In this document: piece by piece, positions 52,886 to 61,952 of the stretch | Layout: every line of letters begins with the position of its first letter | How positions within the stretch are numbered: the first letter of the stretch is position 1 | Origin: Williamsia deligens | Lineage (GTDB): Bacteria > Actinomycetota > Actinomycetes > Mycobacteriales > Mycobacteriaceae | Assembly (NCBI RefSeq): GCF_024171765.1 | Contig: NZ_JAMTCI010000001.1 | Location: forward strand, 2,652,796-2,716,795 | Length of the DNA stretch: 64,000 bases | Direction of reading: 5' to 3' | Made by a program: the position numbers and the translations under genes | The notes under the pieces: generated by a model | Seen by the model: the letters and a program-made list of their open reading frames with translations, nothing else | Told to the model about the DNA's origin: nothing | The model's database searches: none

Positions 52886-54160
52886 GAGCGTCCCCAGCAG
52901 CGCGCGACGCAGCAGGTGCATCGCGACGGTCACCGACCGCTCCCGGACGTCGGCGCGGGATCCGGCCAGGACGAGCCTGCGGGTGACGACGTCCCCGTCG
53001 GCGCGCGCGAGCCCGAAATAGACGGTCCCGACGGGCTTCTCGGCGGTTCCGCCGCCGGGGCCCGCGATGCCGGTCGTCGAGACGGCGATGTCCGCGCCGA
53101 GTCGCGCGAGCGCGCCGCGCGCCATCGCGGCGGCGACCTGTTCGCTGACCGCACCGTGCTCGGCGATCATGTCCGACGGCACGTCCAGCAGATCGGACTT
53201 CGCGTCGTTGCTGTAGGAGACGACGCCACCCATGACGTAGTCCGACGACCCGGCGCGATCGGTGAGGCGGGCGGCGATCATTCCGCCGGTGCACGACTCG
53301 GCCGTGGCCACGCGGTGGCCTGCGACCAACGTGGCCACCTGCTCGGAGAGGGTCGACCCGTCGGTGGAGAACACGGTGTCCCCGTGACGATCGAGCACCA
53401 TGTCGGCGACGGCCCGGTAGGCCTCGGCCGCGGGCGGGGCGTGGCGGGTGACCATCTCGAGTTCGCCGTCGCGCAGGCACGTCGTGATCTCGAGCTCGGC
53501 GAACCCCGCGATCGTCTCGGCCTCACGGAGGGTCTCGGCGAGTTCGGACTCGGCGGTGCCGTACATCCGGATCGTCTCGGTGCTCAGGTCGACGCGACCG
53601 GCGATGGCGTCGACGACGGTCGCGGACGCGATCGCGTCGGGCCACATCGCCTGCAGTTCGCGGGGCGGGCCGGGCAGCACGAGGACCACCGGGGTGTCGG
53701 CGCCGGCGGGGACGACGACTCCGGGTGCGGTCCCGGCGGGGGAGAGGACGACGGCACCGTCGGGCACCATCGCCTGCTTGCGTGTGGCGGCGCGGACCGA
53801 TTCCCGGTCCGGGTCGACGCCTCGCCGCAGGCTCCACGACCGCACGATGTCGGTGATCGTCGCCTCGACGGCGGAGTCGAGAACGAGGGTGCGCCCGCAG
53901 AACTCGGCCACGGTCGCCACCGTGAGGTCGTCGGCGGTGGGCCCGAGACCGCCACTGGTGACGATGAGGTCGACGCCTTCGCGCGCGAGGAACGCCAACG
54001 CCGCGGTCAGGTCGGCCGGGCGGTCCCCGCAGACGGTGATGTGGGCGACGTCGACGCCGAGATCCAGCAGCTGCGTGGCCACCCAGGGGCCGTTGCGATC
54101 GGAGATCTGGCCGGTGAGGACCTCGGTCCCGGTGACGACGATTCCCGCGCGAGCACTCAC
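52874..54160 (-). CDS. cinA: CinA-like nicotinamide-nucleotide amidohydrolase
   Basis: 428 residues from GTG at 54160 ([15 protein letters not shown]). Upstream in-frame codons are Arg/Pro/Gly-rich and unlike the family, so the shorter start is chosen. The N-terminal half is the MoaB/MogA-like COG1058 domain ([28 protein letters not shown]). The C-terminal half is the nicotinamide-nucleotide amidase domain ([35 protein letters not shown]). CinA recycles NMN in pyridine nucleotide salvage; the competence/damage link is known only from some species. The ankyrin protein gene lies 25 nt upstream on the same strand. Confidence 0.95.
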   Translation of the reverse strand: MSARAGIVVTGTEVLTGQISDRNGPWVATQLLDLGVDVAHITVCGDRPADLTAALAFLAREGVDLIVTSGGLGPTADDLTVATVAEFCGRTLVLDSAVEATITDIVRSWSLRRGVDPDRESVRAATRKQAMVPDGAVVLSPAGTAPGVVVPAGADTPVVLVLPGPPRELQAMWPDAIASATVVDAIAGRVDLSTETIRMYGTAESELAETLREAETIAGFAELEITTCLRDGELEMVTRHAPPAAEAYRAVADMVLDRHGDTVFSTDGSTLSEQVATLVAGHRVATAESCTGGMIAARLTDRAGSSDYVMGGVVSYSNDAKSDLLDVPSDMIAEHGAVSEQVAAAMARGALARLGADIAVSTTGIAGPGGGTAEKPVGTVYFGLARADGDVVTRRLVLAGSRADVRERSVTVAMHLLRRALLGTLSAD

Positions 54161-54185
54161 GCCGACGACACTACGCGGGCCCCCG

Positions 54186-55640
54186 TCACGTCCCGGCGCC
54201 GCCGGATCCGCGCAGCGCCTCCCGCGACCGCGGGTGGTCCAGGTGATCGGCCCAGTCCCCGGGCGTCGCGTCGAACCGGGCGTCACGGATCGTCGTGTCG
54301 GCGCCGTGCTCGATCAACCAGCGGATCAGCTCGACGTCGTCGCGCTCCACCGCGGTGTGCAGCGCCGTCTGCCACGGCTGGTCGATCGGAGCGTCGCCGC
54401 GTCCGAGTCCGTCGATGTCGACGCCGGCGGCGATCGCGGCGGACACGGCGGGCACACCCCGCGTCGCGGCCCACGCGGCGAGACCGGGGTGCCGTCTGCG
54501 GGCGCGCTCGCGGACCGCCGGGTCGCTCGCGTCGACGGCGTCGGTATCGCCGGAGAGGATCGCGGCGGTCAGCGCCTGCACGTCGTCGAGGGCCGGTTCC
54601 TCGGCGCCGCGCTCGCGGAGGAGGTCGACGAGGTCGGCGTGGCCACCCTGCGCGGCCACCGCGATCGGTGTGCCCCGGACGCGCAGCGGTCCCGGCCCGT
54701 CGGGAAGCGGGGAGATGACGTCGACCCCGTGGTCGGCGAGCAGGGCGACCCGGTCCCGCTGTCCGTGGACGACAGCCCACGCGAGCTGCTGACGCAGGAT
54801 CACGTCGGGTGCAGGGATCAGGTCGGGGAGACGACGTCGCCACGGACCGCCGTCGCCGGTGCCGAGCCCGAACGGCAGCAGGAGACGCAGATGTCCGTCG
54901 TCGTCGCCGAACATCCGGTTGTAGAGGACCTGCGCGTCGGTCGGCTCCGCGCCCGCCCGCAGGAGCATCGGCGCGAGCACCTCGAGGTGGGGGTGGGGTG
55001 ACTCGTCGTTCTCGCCACCGCCGAACAGTCCGGTGAGAACGGTGAACGGTGTCGCGTGACCGACGACGTGGCGTCCGCCGTCGGGGTCGGCTCCGGCGTC
55101 GAGGAGCGCGGCGACGACCGCGGCGGCGGCCGATTCGTCTGTGGGCCACCGGGAGTACGCGAGGTACATGAGCATCGGCCACCCGAACGGGCCACACGCT
55201 GCATCGGCCTCGTGGGTGGTCAGATGGTCGCGCACGGTCGCGACGTCACCGGTGATGGCCGCGACGGCGGGATCATGTCCGATGTCGGGATGCCCGGCCC
55301 GGATCGCCTCAGCCGCCGCTAGGTCGGGCGGCGTGCCGGTCCAGGTCTCGCAGGCCGCACGGACGAATGCGTGTTCCGGCGGCTCGTCCGCGGTGTGCGG
55401 CGTGGGCGTCCACGTGCGATCGGCGATGGCGCGCACATGGGACCGCAGACGCGGCCAACTCGCGAATCCGTGGGAGCGTGCCACCCACCGCTGCGCATCG
55501 GCGAGCCGGAAGGCCGGGTCGGGACCGTCGAGGCCGACGGTCTCCAGCACACTCGCATCGCCGCCGCGGACACCGCGCGCGATGTCGCGGGCATGCCTGC
55601 GGAGCCAGTCGAGGTCGGGTCGTTCGGGAAGGGTCGCCAC
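54186..55640 (-). CDS. Ankyrin-repeat protein
   Basis: 484 residues from GTG at 55640, chosen because GAGAGGAG lies 8 nt upstream. The N-terminal [16 protein letters not shown] followed by [25 protein letters not shown] is the conserved head of a soluble actinobacterial ankyrin family. Repeat-like units follow ([67 protein letters not shown] is the clearest). No signal peptide or membrane segment is visible. Molecular partners are unknown. It lies upstream of cinA in the same direction, perhaps co-transcribed. Confidence 0.85.
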   Translation of the reverse strand: MATLPERPDLDWLRRHARDIARGVRGGDASVLETVGLDGPDPAFRLADAQRWVARSHGFASWPRLRSHVRAIADRTWTPTPHTADEPPEHAFVRAACETWTGTPPDLAAAEAIRAGHPDIGHDPAVAAITGDVATVRDHLTTHEADAACGPFGWPMLMYLAYSRWPTDESAAAAVVAALLDAGADPDGGRHVVGHATPFTVLTGLFGGGENDESPHPHLEVLAPMLLRAGAEPTDAQVLYNRMFGDDDGHLRLLLPFGLGTGDGGPWRRRLPDLIPAPDVILRQQLAWAVVHGQRDRVALLADHGVDVISPLPDGPGPLRVRGTPIAVAAQGGHADLVDLLRERGAEEPALDDVQALTAAILSGDTDAVDASDPAVRERARRRHPGLAAWAATRGVPAVSAAIAAGVDIDGLGRGDAPIDQPWQTALHTAVERDDVELIRWLIEHGADTTIRDARFDATPGDWADHLDHPRSREALRGSGGAGT

Positions 55641-55814
55641 CGCGCACTCCTCTCGCGTCCCCGTGGTCCGCGTGACGGGGCGAGAAGAGGTGACGACGGG
55701 CATGGGTCGAGAACCTGTGCAGGTGGGCTCTGCCCTCTCCGCGGACCCGGTGGCGTCCTGCGCGCCGGGTGCGAGAGTACCGCCGTCGGCCGCTCGCCGC
55801 GACAGCCGCCGCGA

Positions 55815-57314
55815 CTACTCGGCGCGGTGCATGAGGGTGAGGAAGGTCAGGGCGATGATCTTCAGATCGAGTGCGATGGACCAGTTCTCGATGTAGTAGT
55901 TGTCCCACTCGGCGCGGTCGGCGATGGACGTCTGGCCGCGCAGTCCGTGGACCTGGGCCCATCCGGTGACACCGGCCTTGACGCGGTGTCGCTCGCCGTA
56001 GCGTCGGATCTGCATCTCGAACAGTTCCACGAACTCGGGGCGTTCGGGGCGCGGTCCCACCAGGCTCATGTCGCCGCGGACGACGTTGATGAGCTGGGGG
56101 AGTTCGTCCATCGACGTCGACCGCATGATCTTGCCGATCTTCGTGCGGCGGTCCACGCCCTCGACCCCGCCGGGCGCTGCGCCGGCCTTCAGTTCGAACG
56201 CCGCGTCGGCCTCGGTGGGCGGACGCATCGACCGGAACTTCAGGCACCCGAACGGGCGACCGTTGCGGCCGACGCGCTCCTGGGAGAAGAAGATCGGGCC
56301 GGGCGAGCTGAGCTTCACGAGCAGCATGAGGGTGAGGAAGATCGGTGAGATCAGCAGCAGACCCATCGCCCCGGCGACGCGGTCGAACCCGTGCTTCACG
56401 GCGAACTGCCAACTGCGGGGGTTCACCCGCGGCAGGATCAGCAGCGGGACGCCACCGAGATGATCGATACGGGCCCGTGCACCGACGGCGTCATGAGCGC
56501 GCGGGAGCACCCAGGCTCGGATTCCCCAACGGTGCGCGGCGCGTACCACGCGCGCGAGTTGGTCGTCGTCGATGTCGTCGGCGGCGATGATCACCTCCTC
56601 CGCCGCGGTGGCGGCGATCGCGTCGGCGATGGCACGGGGCGGCCCCAGGCGCGGGATGTCCGGCGACACGGCGTCACCCGCGGGCCCGCTGCCGGCGACA
56701 CGCAGCGGTGCGGCGGCGAGGATGCCGACCGGACGCAGCCCGTACTCCGGCATGTCCTGCATCCGGGCGATGAGCTGGTGGGCGATGGGTCCGTCACCGA
56801 CCACGAGCGTCGGCGAGAGAGAACCGCGACGTGTTCGCAGGTTGCGCTGCACCACCGTGCGGACGAAGCGCCCGCCGGTCACGAGCACGACGCCGCACAC
56901 CCAGACCTTCGTGGTGGTGATGCCGGTCTGCGACGCCTGGGTGATGAACGTGACGATGTACGCGAGGGTGAGGACAGCGGCGACGGCCAACGCGGTCTGC
57001 ACGGGAGCGAGTTCGTCGAGGAAGTTCCGCCGCAGCTGTCTCCGGTACATCTGCTGGAGGGCGAACGCCATCACCATGTTCGGCACGAAGAACCACAGCG
57101 CCCAGAACGGGGGGTGGTCGGGCTGGGTCGTGGCGGCCCACACCGACCCGATGGCGACGGCCACCGAGGCGGCCAGCACGTCGATGACGACGGTGACGAG
57201 CGAGTGGCCCGGATCGCGGCGGATCCTGCGGAGGAACGCCGACTGTTCTGGGTCGGCGGGCGTCGGGGACGGTGCCGCGGTGCGGGCGGGCGTGGACGTC
57301 GTCTGGAGAGCCAT
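55815..57314 (-). CDS. Polyprenyl-phosphate sugar-1-phosphate transferase (exopolysaccharide initiation)
   Basis: 499 residues with the layout of WbaP/WcaJ/CpsE-type initiating transferases. Membrane segments lie near residues 38-60, 69-89, 102-123 and 133-150, then a cytosolic nucleotide-binding-like domain (TLVVGDGPIAHQLIA). A fifth membrane segment near 315-342 leads into the catalytic bacterial sugar transferase domain. Catalytic signatures include FGCLKFRSM, DELPQLINVVRGDMSLVGPRPE and VKAGVTGWAQVHGLRG. It should transfer a sugar phosphate from a nucleotide sugar to undecaprenyl or decaprenyl phosphate, starting a surface polysaccharide. It is the last gene of the minus-strand envelope block and has its own upstream motif at 57345-57359. 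Confidence 0.92.
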   Translation of the reverse strand: MALQTTSTPARTAAPSPTPADPEQSAFLRRIRRDPGHSLVTVVIDVLAASVAVAIGSVWAATTQPDHPPFWALWFFVPNMVMAFALQQMYRRQLRRNFLDELAPVQTALAVAAVLTLAYIVTFITQASQTGITTTKVWVCGVVLVTGGRFVRTVVQRNLRTRRGSLSPTLVVGDGPIAHQLIARMQDMPEYGLRPVGILAAAPLRVAGSGPAGDAVSPDIPRLGPPRAIADAIAATAAEEVIIAADDIDDDQLARVVRAAHRWGIRAWVLPRAHDAVGARARIDHLGGVPLLILPRVNPRSWQFAVKHGFDRVAGAMGLLLISPIFLTLMLLVKLSSPGPIFFSQERVGRNGRPFGCLKFRSMRPPTEADAAFELKAGAAPGGVEGVDRRTKIGKIMRSTSMDELPQLINVVRGDMSLVGPRPERPEFVELFEMQIRRYGERHRVKAGVTGWAQVHGLRGQTSIADRAEWDNYYIENWSIALDLKIIALTFLTLMHRAE

Positions 57315-57344
57315 CGACGACTCAGCTCTCGGTGCCTGTCATGG

Positions 57345-57359
57345 GTTCACAATAGTGAA
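57345..57359 (-). promoter_or_regulatory. Twin motif 1 upstream of the sugar transferase (inverted repeat over a -10-like box)
   Basis: Plus strand GTTCACAATAGTGAA: arms TTCAC/GTGAA around AATA. On the minus strand it reads TTCACTATTGTGAAC, containing TATTGT, a TANNNT -10 match about 34 nt before the ATG at 57314. A near-identical copy lies before the GAF gene. No clear -35 is visible. Confidence 0.5.
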
Positions 57360-57390
57360 TTGCACCATGGCAGATGGGGGATTTGCCAGT

Positions 57391-58176
57391 TCAGCCGTCG
57401 AGGACGTCGACGCCGAAGATGCGTTCCCGCACGATGTCGGCGAGATCCTCGAGGGTCGCGACGTGTCCGGTCGTCCACTGCCTCGGACGACCGTCCCAGG
57501 CGCAGAGGGTGCCGATGGTGTGACCGTGCGCGTCTGTCAGGGGGATCCCCGCGTAGGCGACGACGGTGCCGTCGGCCACGATCGGATGGTCGGCCAGCGT
57601 CGGGTGCAGCCGTGCGTCCTCGATGACGAGCGGGGTCCCCGCGGACACCGCGTACTGGCACAGCGACCGATCGAGGGGGACGGTCCGTGTCTCCTCCAAC
57701 TCGCCTGAGATCCCGGCCGCGCTGCAGAACCACTGCTTCTCATCGGAGACGAGCGACACCCCTGCACTGGGCACGTCCAACGCATCCACGGCCATCTGGG
57801 CGATCCGGTCGTAGGTCGCGCCGGGTCGGGAGTCCATCAGGCCGGTGTCGAACAGCGCCCGCAGCCGCTCGGCATCACGGATGACGGGGTCGGTGGCGAC
57901 GGCCGGCGGCGTCGCGATCGGCTGACCTCCGGAGAACAGCGTCCCCGACGACGCTGCGCCGCCCGCGGATCCACCGGTCCCGCCGGTGAGGCCGCCGTCT
58001 CGCAGCGCGGTGACGGCTGCGGCCAGATCCGGGTCGTCGGACCCGAGCAGGTCGGCGGCCAGACGTGAGGCGACGGCACGACCTATGTAGACGTCGACGT
58101 CCTCACCGGTCGACCGGGCCGCGCGGGACAGGACGTCGGCGATCACGGGATCGATCCCGGACACAGCGCTTGACAT
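57391..58176 (-). CDS. GAF-domain protein
   Basis: 261 residues from ATG 58176; a GTG three codons upstream falls inside the putative promoter motif and is rejected. The N-terminal 70 residues are helical, then a Gly/Ser-rich linker (GGLTGGTGGSAGG) leads to one GAF domain (about 105-255: ERLRALFDTGLMDS, QWFCSAAGISG, PLDRSLCQYAV, AYAGIPLTDAHGHTIGTLCAWD). This GAF type occurs as a ligand- or redox-sensing module. No output domain (kinase, cyclase, HTH) is attached, so it may act by protein contact. It lies 76 nt upstream of the sugar transferase gene, so polysaccharide regulation is an inference from position. Confidence 0.85.
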   Translation of the reverse strand: MSSAVSGIDPVIADVLSRAARSTGEDVDVYIGRAVASRLAADLLGSDDPDLAAAVTALRDGGLTGGTGGSAGGAASSGTLFSGGQPIATPPAVATDPVIRDAERLRALFDTGLMDSRPGATYDRIAQMAVDALDVPSAGVSLVSDEKQWFCSAAGISGELEETRTVPLDRSLCQYAVSAGTPLVIEDARLHPTLADHPIVADGTVVAYAGIPLTDAHGHTIGTLCAWDGRPRQWTTGHVATLEDLADIVRERIFGVDVLDG

Positions 58177-58179
58177 GAG

Positions 58180-58194
58180 GTTCACGATAGCGAA
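58180..58194 (-). promoter_or_regulatory. Twin motif 2: -10-like box directly before the GAF gene, probably leaderless
   Basis: Plus strand GTTCACGATAGCGAA; minus strand TTCGCTATCGTGAAC with TATCGT as a -10 box. Only 7 nt separate this box from the ATG at 58176 and there is no Shine-Dalgarno. Transcription would start at or next to the ATG, giving a leaderless mRNA, which is common in Mycobacteriales. Confidence 0.5.
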
Positions 58195-58218
58195 CCGGGG
58201 GTGTCGGGTGGGCCGGTG

Positions 58219-59430
58219 TCACAGGTCGGGACAGGAATCCGGTGCGCGGACCCCCGCGGCGCGGTCGTCGACCCAGTCCTGCGGGGCGGGCCCGAGGTCG
58301 AGCGTGCCGTGCGGTTGGCCGCGGACGACCCGCAGGTCGACGACCGCCCCGGCGCGACAGGAGCGGCGCACGGCGTCGACGGTCCACCGCGGGTCGATGA
58401 GGGTGTCGTCGGTGCCGTAGGCGACGAACATCGGTGCGCTCGCGCGCTGCCCGGACACCGGGACCGCGAACCGGCCGAGCTCCTCGCGCAGGCGGTCCGC
58501 CGCCGCCGCGGACGACGGACGGAAGTCCGACACCGGTGCGGCGGTGGCGATCCCGACCTTCGCGGCCTCCTGATCGCCGGTGCACGAGAGGAACACCGGC
58601 CGTGCAGCGGCCATCGATCCCCGCAGATAGTCGGCCACCCGGAACCCGGGGGACGCCGCACTGACCCCCTCGAGCACCACCGGCAGCGCCACGCGTTGGG
58701 CAGTGCTCAGGGTGCCGGCGACCATCTTGTCGACGAGTCCTCGCAGGTCGGCCGACGGAGAGATGCTCAGCGACCCCAGCAGTCGGAGTCCCGCGCCGTA
58801 GGACGTGGCGAGCTGGTTCGCCGCCCACGAGGCCTGCCCTCCCTGCGAGACGCCATAGGCGACCCACTCGGTCGACGTCCTCGCGACGGTCGCGCGGGCG
58901 GCACGGACACCATCGATCAGTGTGTGTGCGCTGCTGTAGGGCTCGAGGAACGGATGCGGACGCCCTCCGGCCCGACCCGTCTCGGCGGAGAGCGCGCCGG
59001 AGTCGTCGGACGTCACGGGGTCCTCGGTGAACACGACCACGTAGCCCGCCGCCAGGAAGTAGGCGACGGATCCGAGACTGCCCAATAGGCCCGGGTATGA
59101 CGTCGGCGCGCAGTCGCTGGAGGCGCCGGTGTTGGGGTGGGCGATCGCAGCGACGCGGTAGCCGCCCGGCGGCGGGTCGTCACGCGGGGTGAACACGATC
59201 CCGTTGGCGGTGCGTGGCGTGCCGTCCCGTGCCGTCGTGCGGTAGCGGATGGCGGAGATGTCGCGCGTGACGTCGTCGAGTGCGGGATACCCGTCGCCGC
59301 GGGTCGGCGGGCTCACCAGGGCACCGGGTGCCACGGAACTCGCCGGGGCCGCGACCTCCGCGGGAGTGTCTGTCGCACAGGCGGACACGGTCAGCAGCAT
59401 CGCGAGCAACAGCGGAGCGCGAACCCTCAC
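58219..59430 (-). CDS. Secretory lipase-family lipoprotein
   Basis: 403 residues starting at GTG 59430. Residues 1-18 form a lipoprotein signal peptide ending in a lipobox-like LTVSAC, so the enzyme is probably anchored outside the cytoplasmic membrane. The body matches the secretory lipase (LIP, alpha/beta-hydrolase) family: IAHPNTG near the oxyanion region, nucleophile motif GVSQGG, then a late GTDDTLI (acid) and RGQPHG (His). Likely an ester hydrolase on lipids or acylated envelope molecules; substrate unknown. It follows the acyltransferase gene by 34 nt in the same direction, so it may be part of the same operon. Confidence 0.88.
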   Translation of the reverse strand: MRVRAPLLLAMLLTVSACATDTPAEVAAPASSVAPGALVSPPTRGDGYPALDDVTRDISAIRYRTTARDGTPRTANGIVFTPRDDPPPGGYRVAAIAHPNTGASSDCAPTSYPGLLGSLGSVAYFLAAGYVVVFTEDPVTSDDSGALSAETGRAGGRPHPFLEPYSSAHTLIDGVRAARATVARTSTEWVAYGVSQGGQASWAANQLATSYGAGLRLLGSLSISPSADLRGLVDKMVAGTLSTAQRVALPVVLEGVSAASPGFRVADYLRGSMAAARPVFLSCTGDQEAAKVGIATAAPVSDFRPSSAAAADRLREELGRFAVPVSGQRASAPMFVAYGTDDTLIDPRWTVDAVRRSCRAGAVVDLRVVRGQPHGTLDLGPAPQDWVDDRAAGVRAPDSCPDL

Positions 59431-59464
59431 CGTCCCCCGCCGACCCTTACGACCCCGGCGACGT

Positions 59465-60808
59465 TCACGACCCTGCCGACTCCAGTACGGCGAGGGGGTC
59501 CCGGCACATCGCCGTCAGCGCTGCGGAGACGGCCGAGGCGTCGAGGACGTCGGCATGGAACGTCGCCGACATCGTGCGTGCGCCCCCGACCTCGCTGACG
59601 AGCAGCGTCAGTGCCTCCGGACCGTCCGGGTCGATGCCGGCGCCGAGCTGGGGAGGCGGCGCCGGGGGAGCGGGGATGACGCCGTCGAAGACCGACACCC
59701 GCCCGATGTCGCTGATGGACAGCCGCGTTCGCGCCGACGTCCGCACCGCGTCGGCGGTGGGCGCCGGCGAGGCGACCCCACCCGGTCGCACCCGGGCACG
59801 CGCGGAGGTGAGACCGAGGACCGCCAGAGGCCAGGCGGAGCCCGTCGCATCCCGGACGCGGCTGCGCACCGCGGCGGGGGTGACCGGAGCGGGTACGCGG
59901 ATCGGCAGCGCGATGGCCAGGTTCCCCATGCCCGTGTCGGCGCGGCGTAGATATCGCCGACAGTCGACGAGGACCTGGACGACGTCGTCGGTGACGATCC
60001 CGGCCCGGTGCAGGGCGGCGACCCACATGGCGACGGTCGCCGACGCGTCCGACGCGCCCTCCATCCCCGCGATCCGCTCGCGCAGCGCGGCGACGCCGTC
60101 TTCGGGAAGCGTGGCGGACAGAGTCAGGATCTGTCGTGGGTCGACCGGTGTGGGCTCGGCGACGACGTCGGTGCGGGCGTTGTCGGATCGCTGCCGGCGG
60201 ACCTCGGCCAGCCGGCCGGGGTGGCGGATGATCTGGTCCACCAGTGCCCGCCGGACCGACCCCGCGGGCGCGTCGTGGGCGAGGGCCGCGCCGACCGCGG
60301 GCGGCGCGGACCCGAGCAGGACCGCGAGAAGTGCAGGCGCCAGCCGCCCGTCGCCGAGGCCGTGGGAGTGGTCGACGACCAGGTGATCGCCGCAGACCGC
60401 GACGCGCAGCGGTACCGGGTCGTGACGGCGGACCACCGTGGCGATCTCGCCGAGCGCCGATCCGGGCAGATCGCCTGCGGCGGTGGCGGCCCTGGGGTCG
60501 TCGATGGTGTCCACGACGAGGCTGTCGGTGCGGCGCGTCCAGGTGCCGTCGGCGGAGAACGGGTCGAGTCGCAACCGGGGCACCGCCGCCGCCGCCGAGC
60601 GCAGTCGCATGGTGAGGAGATCGGGGTCCAGACCCGGCACCGGACCGAACACGGCGACGTTGCGGGAGTGTGCGAGCGCGCGGTCCAGTGCGCTCGGTCG
60701 ATGCTCAGCGACGTCGCGGGGAACCGCCTGACGATCGGGTCGCCGCGCGGCCTCGGCCTCGTGCTCAGACCGCCGCGCGGGCTCGGCCTCGTGCTCAGAT
60801 CGCGGCAT
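59465..60808 (-). CDS. Condensation-fold acyltransferase-like protein
   Basis: 447 residues from ATG 60808, overlapping the end of the glycosyltransferase gene by 14 nt. The motif DHSHGLGDG near residue 150 matches the H-H-x-x-x-D-G of the NRPS condensation / PapA / wax-ester-synthase superfamily, with an extra residue between the histidines. The C-terminal half (NLAIALPIRV, TRLSISDIGRVSVFDG, TFHADVLDASAVSAAL) has the usual second lobe. Length fits a two-lobe CoA- or carrier-dependent acyltransferase. Because it is coupled to a glycosyltransferase and a Wzz-like gene, acylation of a polysaccharide or glycolipid is the best guess. No TM segments are seen. Confidence 0.7.
   Translation of the reverse strand: MPRSEHEAEPARRSEHEAEAARRPDRQAVPRDVAEHRPSALDRALAHSRNVAVFGPVPGLDPDLLTMRLRSAAAAVPRLRLDPFSADGTWTRRTDSLVVDTIDDPRAATAAGDLPGSALGEIATVVRRHDPVPLRVAVCGDHLVVDHSHGLGDGRLAPALLAVLLGSAPPAVGAALAHDAPAGSVRRALVDQIIRHPGRLAEVRRQRSDNARTDVVAEPTPVDPRQILTLSATLPEDGVAALRERIAGMEGASDASATVAMWVAALHRAGIVTDDVVQVLVDCRRYLRRADTGMGNLAIALPIRVPAPVTPAAVRSRVRDATGSAWPLAVLGLTSARARVRPGGVASPAPTADAVRTSARTRLSISDIGRVSVFDGVIPAPPAPPPQLGAGIDPDGPEALTLLVSEVGGARTMSATFHADVLDASAVSAALTAMCRDPLAVLESAGS
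60741..60800. repeat. 30-bp tandem duplication in the acyltransferase N-terminus
   Basis: 60741-60770 and 60771-60800 are identical at 28 of 30 bases and encode two copies of a ten-residue unit (SEHEAEPARR / SEHEAEAARR) directly after the start codon. The frame is kept. It is a recent in-frame duplication next to the overlap with the upstream gene. Confidence 0.9.
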
Positions 60809-61952
60809 CGACGACCTCGCGCATCCGGCGGCGGAACTCCGCCCGGGAGAAGCCTTCTGCCCACCGGCGGATGGCGTCCCGGTCGAAGGCCGCGGGATCG
60901 AAGTCCCGCATCGCCGAGGCGAACCGGTCGACGATCTCGTCGTCGGTGCCGGGGTCGACCAGCAGGCCGGTCTCGCCGGGTCGCACCGAGTCCAGGGCGC
61001 CACCCTCGCCGAGGGCGATGACGGGGGTCCCGGTCGCCATCGACTCCACCGGGACGATGCCGAAGTCCTCGATACCGGGCATCAACAGTGCGCGGGTGCG
61101 GCGGTGCAGGTCGAGCAGTTGATCGTGCGGGACCCGTCCCAGGAACGTCGTCTTCGGTCCGGCGATGGCCCGGCACGCCTCCATCGCCCGGCCGTCCCCG
61201 GCCACGACGAGGGGGACGTCGGCCCGCGCCACCGCCCGGATGGCCAGATCCGGGCGCTTGTAGGGGACAAGTCGGCCGGCGAGGAGGAAGAAGTCCTCGC
61301 GCTCGACCGCCGGGTCGGGGGTGAAGCCCTCGGTGTCGACGGGTGGGTGCACGACGACAGCGTCGCGGCCCCACCAGTCGTGCACACGGCCCGCCACGGC
61401 GGAGGAGTTCGCGACGATGGTGTGCAGTCGCGGTGCGGCGCCCACCTCGCAGCGTCGAGCCACCACCGACAGCGCCGTCAGGATCCCGGCGCCCACTGCA
61501 CCGCCGCCCTCCCCGGCCCGCAGGCTCGGGTCCCAGGCCCATCGAGCGGGGCTGTGCACGTAGGCGATGACCGGTGCGTCGGTCGCGTGGACGACCTGCG
61601 TGGCGAACGCGTGGTGGCTGGTCACGACCACCTCGGGGTCGCCGCCGGGCCCGCGGAGGTCCATGTGCCGAAACGCCAGCGGCATGAGCGGCAGCGTCGG
61701 CGCATAGCTGCGGTGTCCCAACCCCCGGTACAGCCCGTTCAGCCAGGTGGTGCGGGGTGGGCTCGGCAGGTCGCGCGGGATGCCCTGCTCGCGGGCGATC
61801 GGGGCGTGGACGCTTCCCTCGGGCCATTCGAGGGCGAGTTGCTCGACGACGTGCTCGGAGCCGGCGATCTCGGTGAGACGTTCGTGGACGACGGCGACCC
61901 GCCGCGTCGCGCCGCGGTCGGCGGCCGGACTGCTCTCCGGGGCACTGGTCAC
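60795..61952 (-). CDS. Glycosyltransferase, GT4-like
   Basis: 385 residues from GTG 61952, which overlaps the Wzz-like gene stop (GTGA) and has GGAG 6 nt upstream. The order of blocks is that of GT-B retaining transferases: N-terminal VAVVHERLTEIAGSEHVVEQ, a middle YVHSPARWAWD and ANSSAVAGRV, then the C-terminal donor domain with LLAGRLVPYKRPDLAIRA, VAGDG, FLGRVPHDQLLDLHRR, and the EX7E-like PGIEDFGIVPVESMATGTPVIA. It probably adds a sugar during surface polysaccharide or glycolipid assembly. Its last 14 bases overlap the acyltransferase gene. Confidence 0.92.
   Translation of the reverse strand: MTSAPESSPAADRGATRRVAVVHERLTEIAGSEHVVEQLALEWPEGSVHAPIAREQGIPRDLPSPPRTTWLNGLYRGLGHRSYAPTLPLMPLAFRHMDLRGPGGDPEVVVTSHHAFATQVVHATDAPVIAYVHSPARWAWDPSLRAGEGGGAVGAGILTALSVVARRCEVGAAPRLHTIVANSSAVAGRVHDWWGRDAVVVHPPVDTEGFTPDPAVEREDFFLLAGRLVPYKRPDLAIRAVARADVPLVVAGDGRAMEACRAIAGPKTTFLGRVPHDQLLDLHRRTRALLMPGIEDFGIVPVESMATGTPVIALGEGGALDSVRPGETGLLVDPGTDDEIVDRFASAMRDFDPAAFDRDAIRRWAEGFSRAEFRRRMREVVDAAI

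Noticed and set aside
54161-54286. N-terminal extension of cinA
   Set aside because: 42 Arg/Pro/Gly-rich residues overlapping the ankyrin gene end and not part of the family; the CinA fold begins right after GTG 54160.
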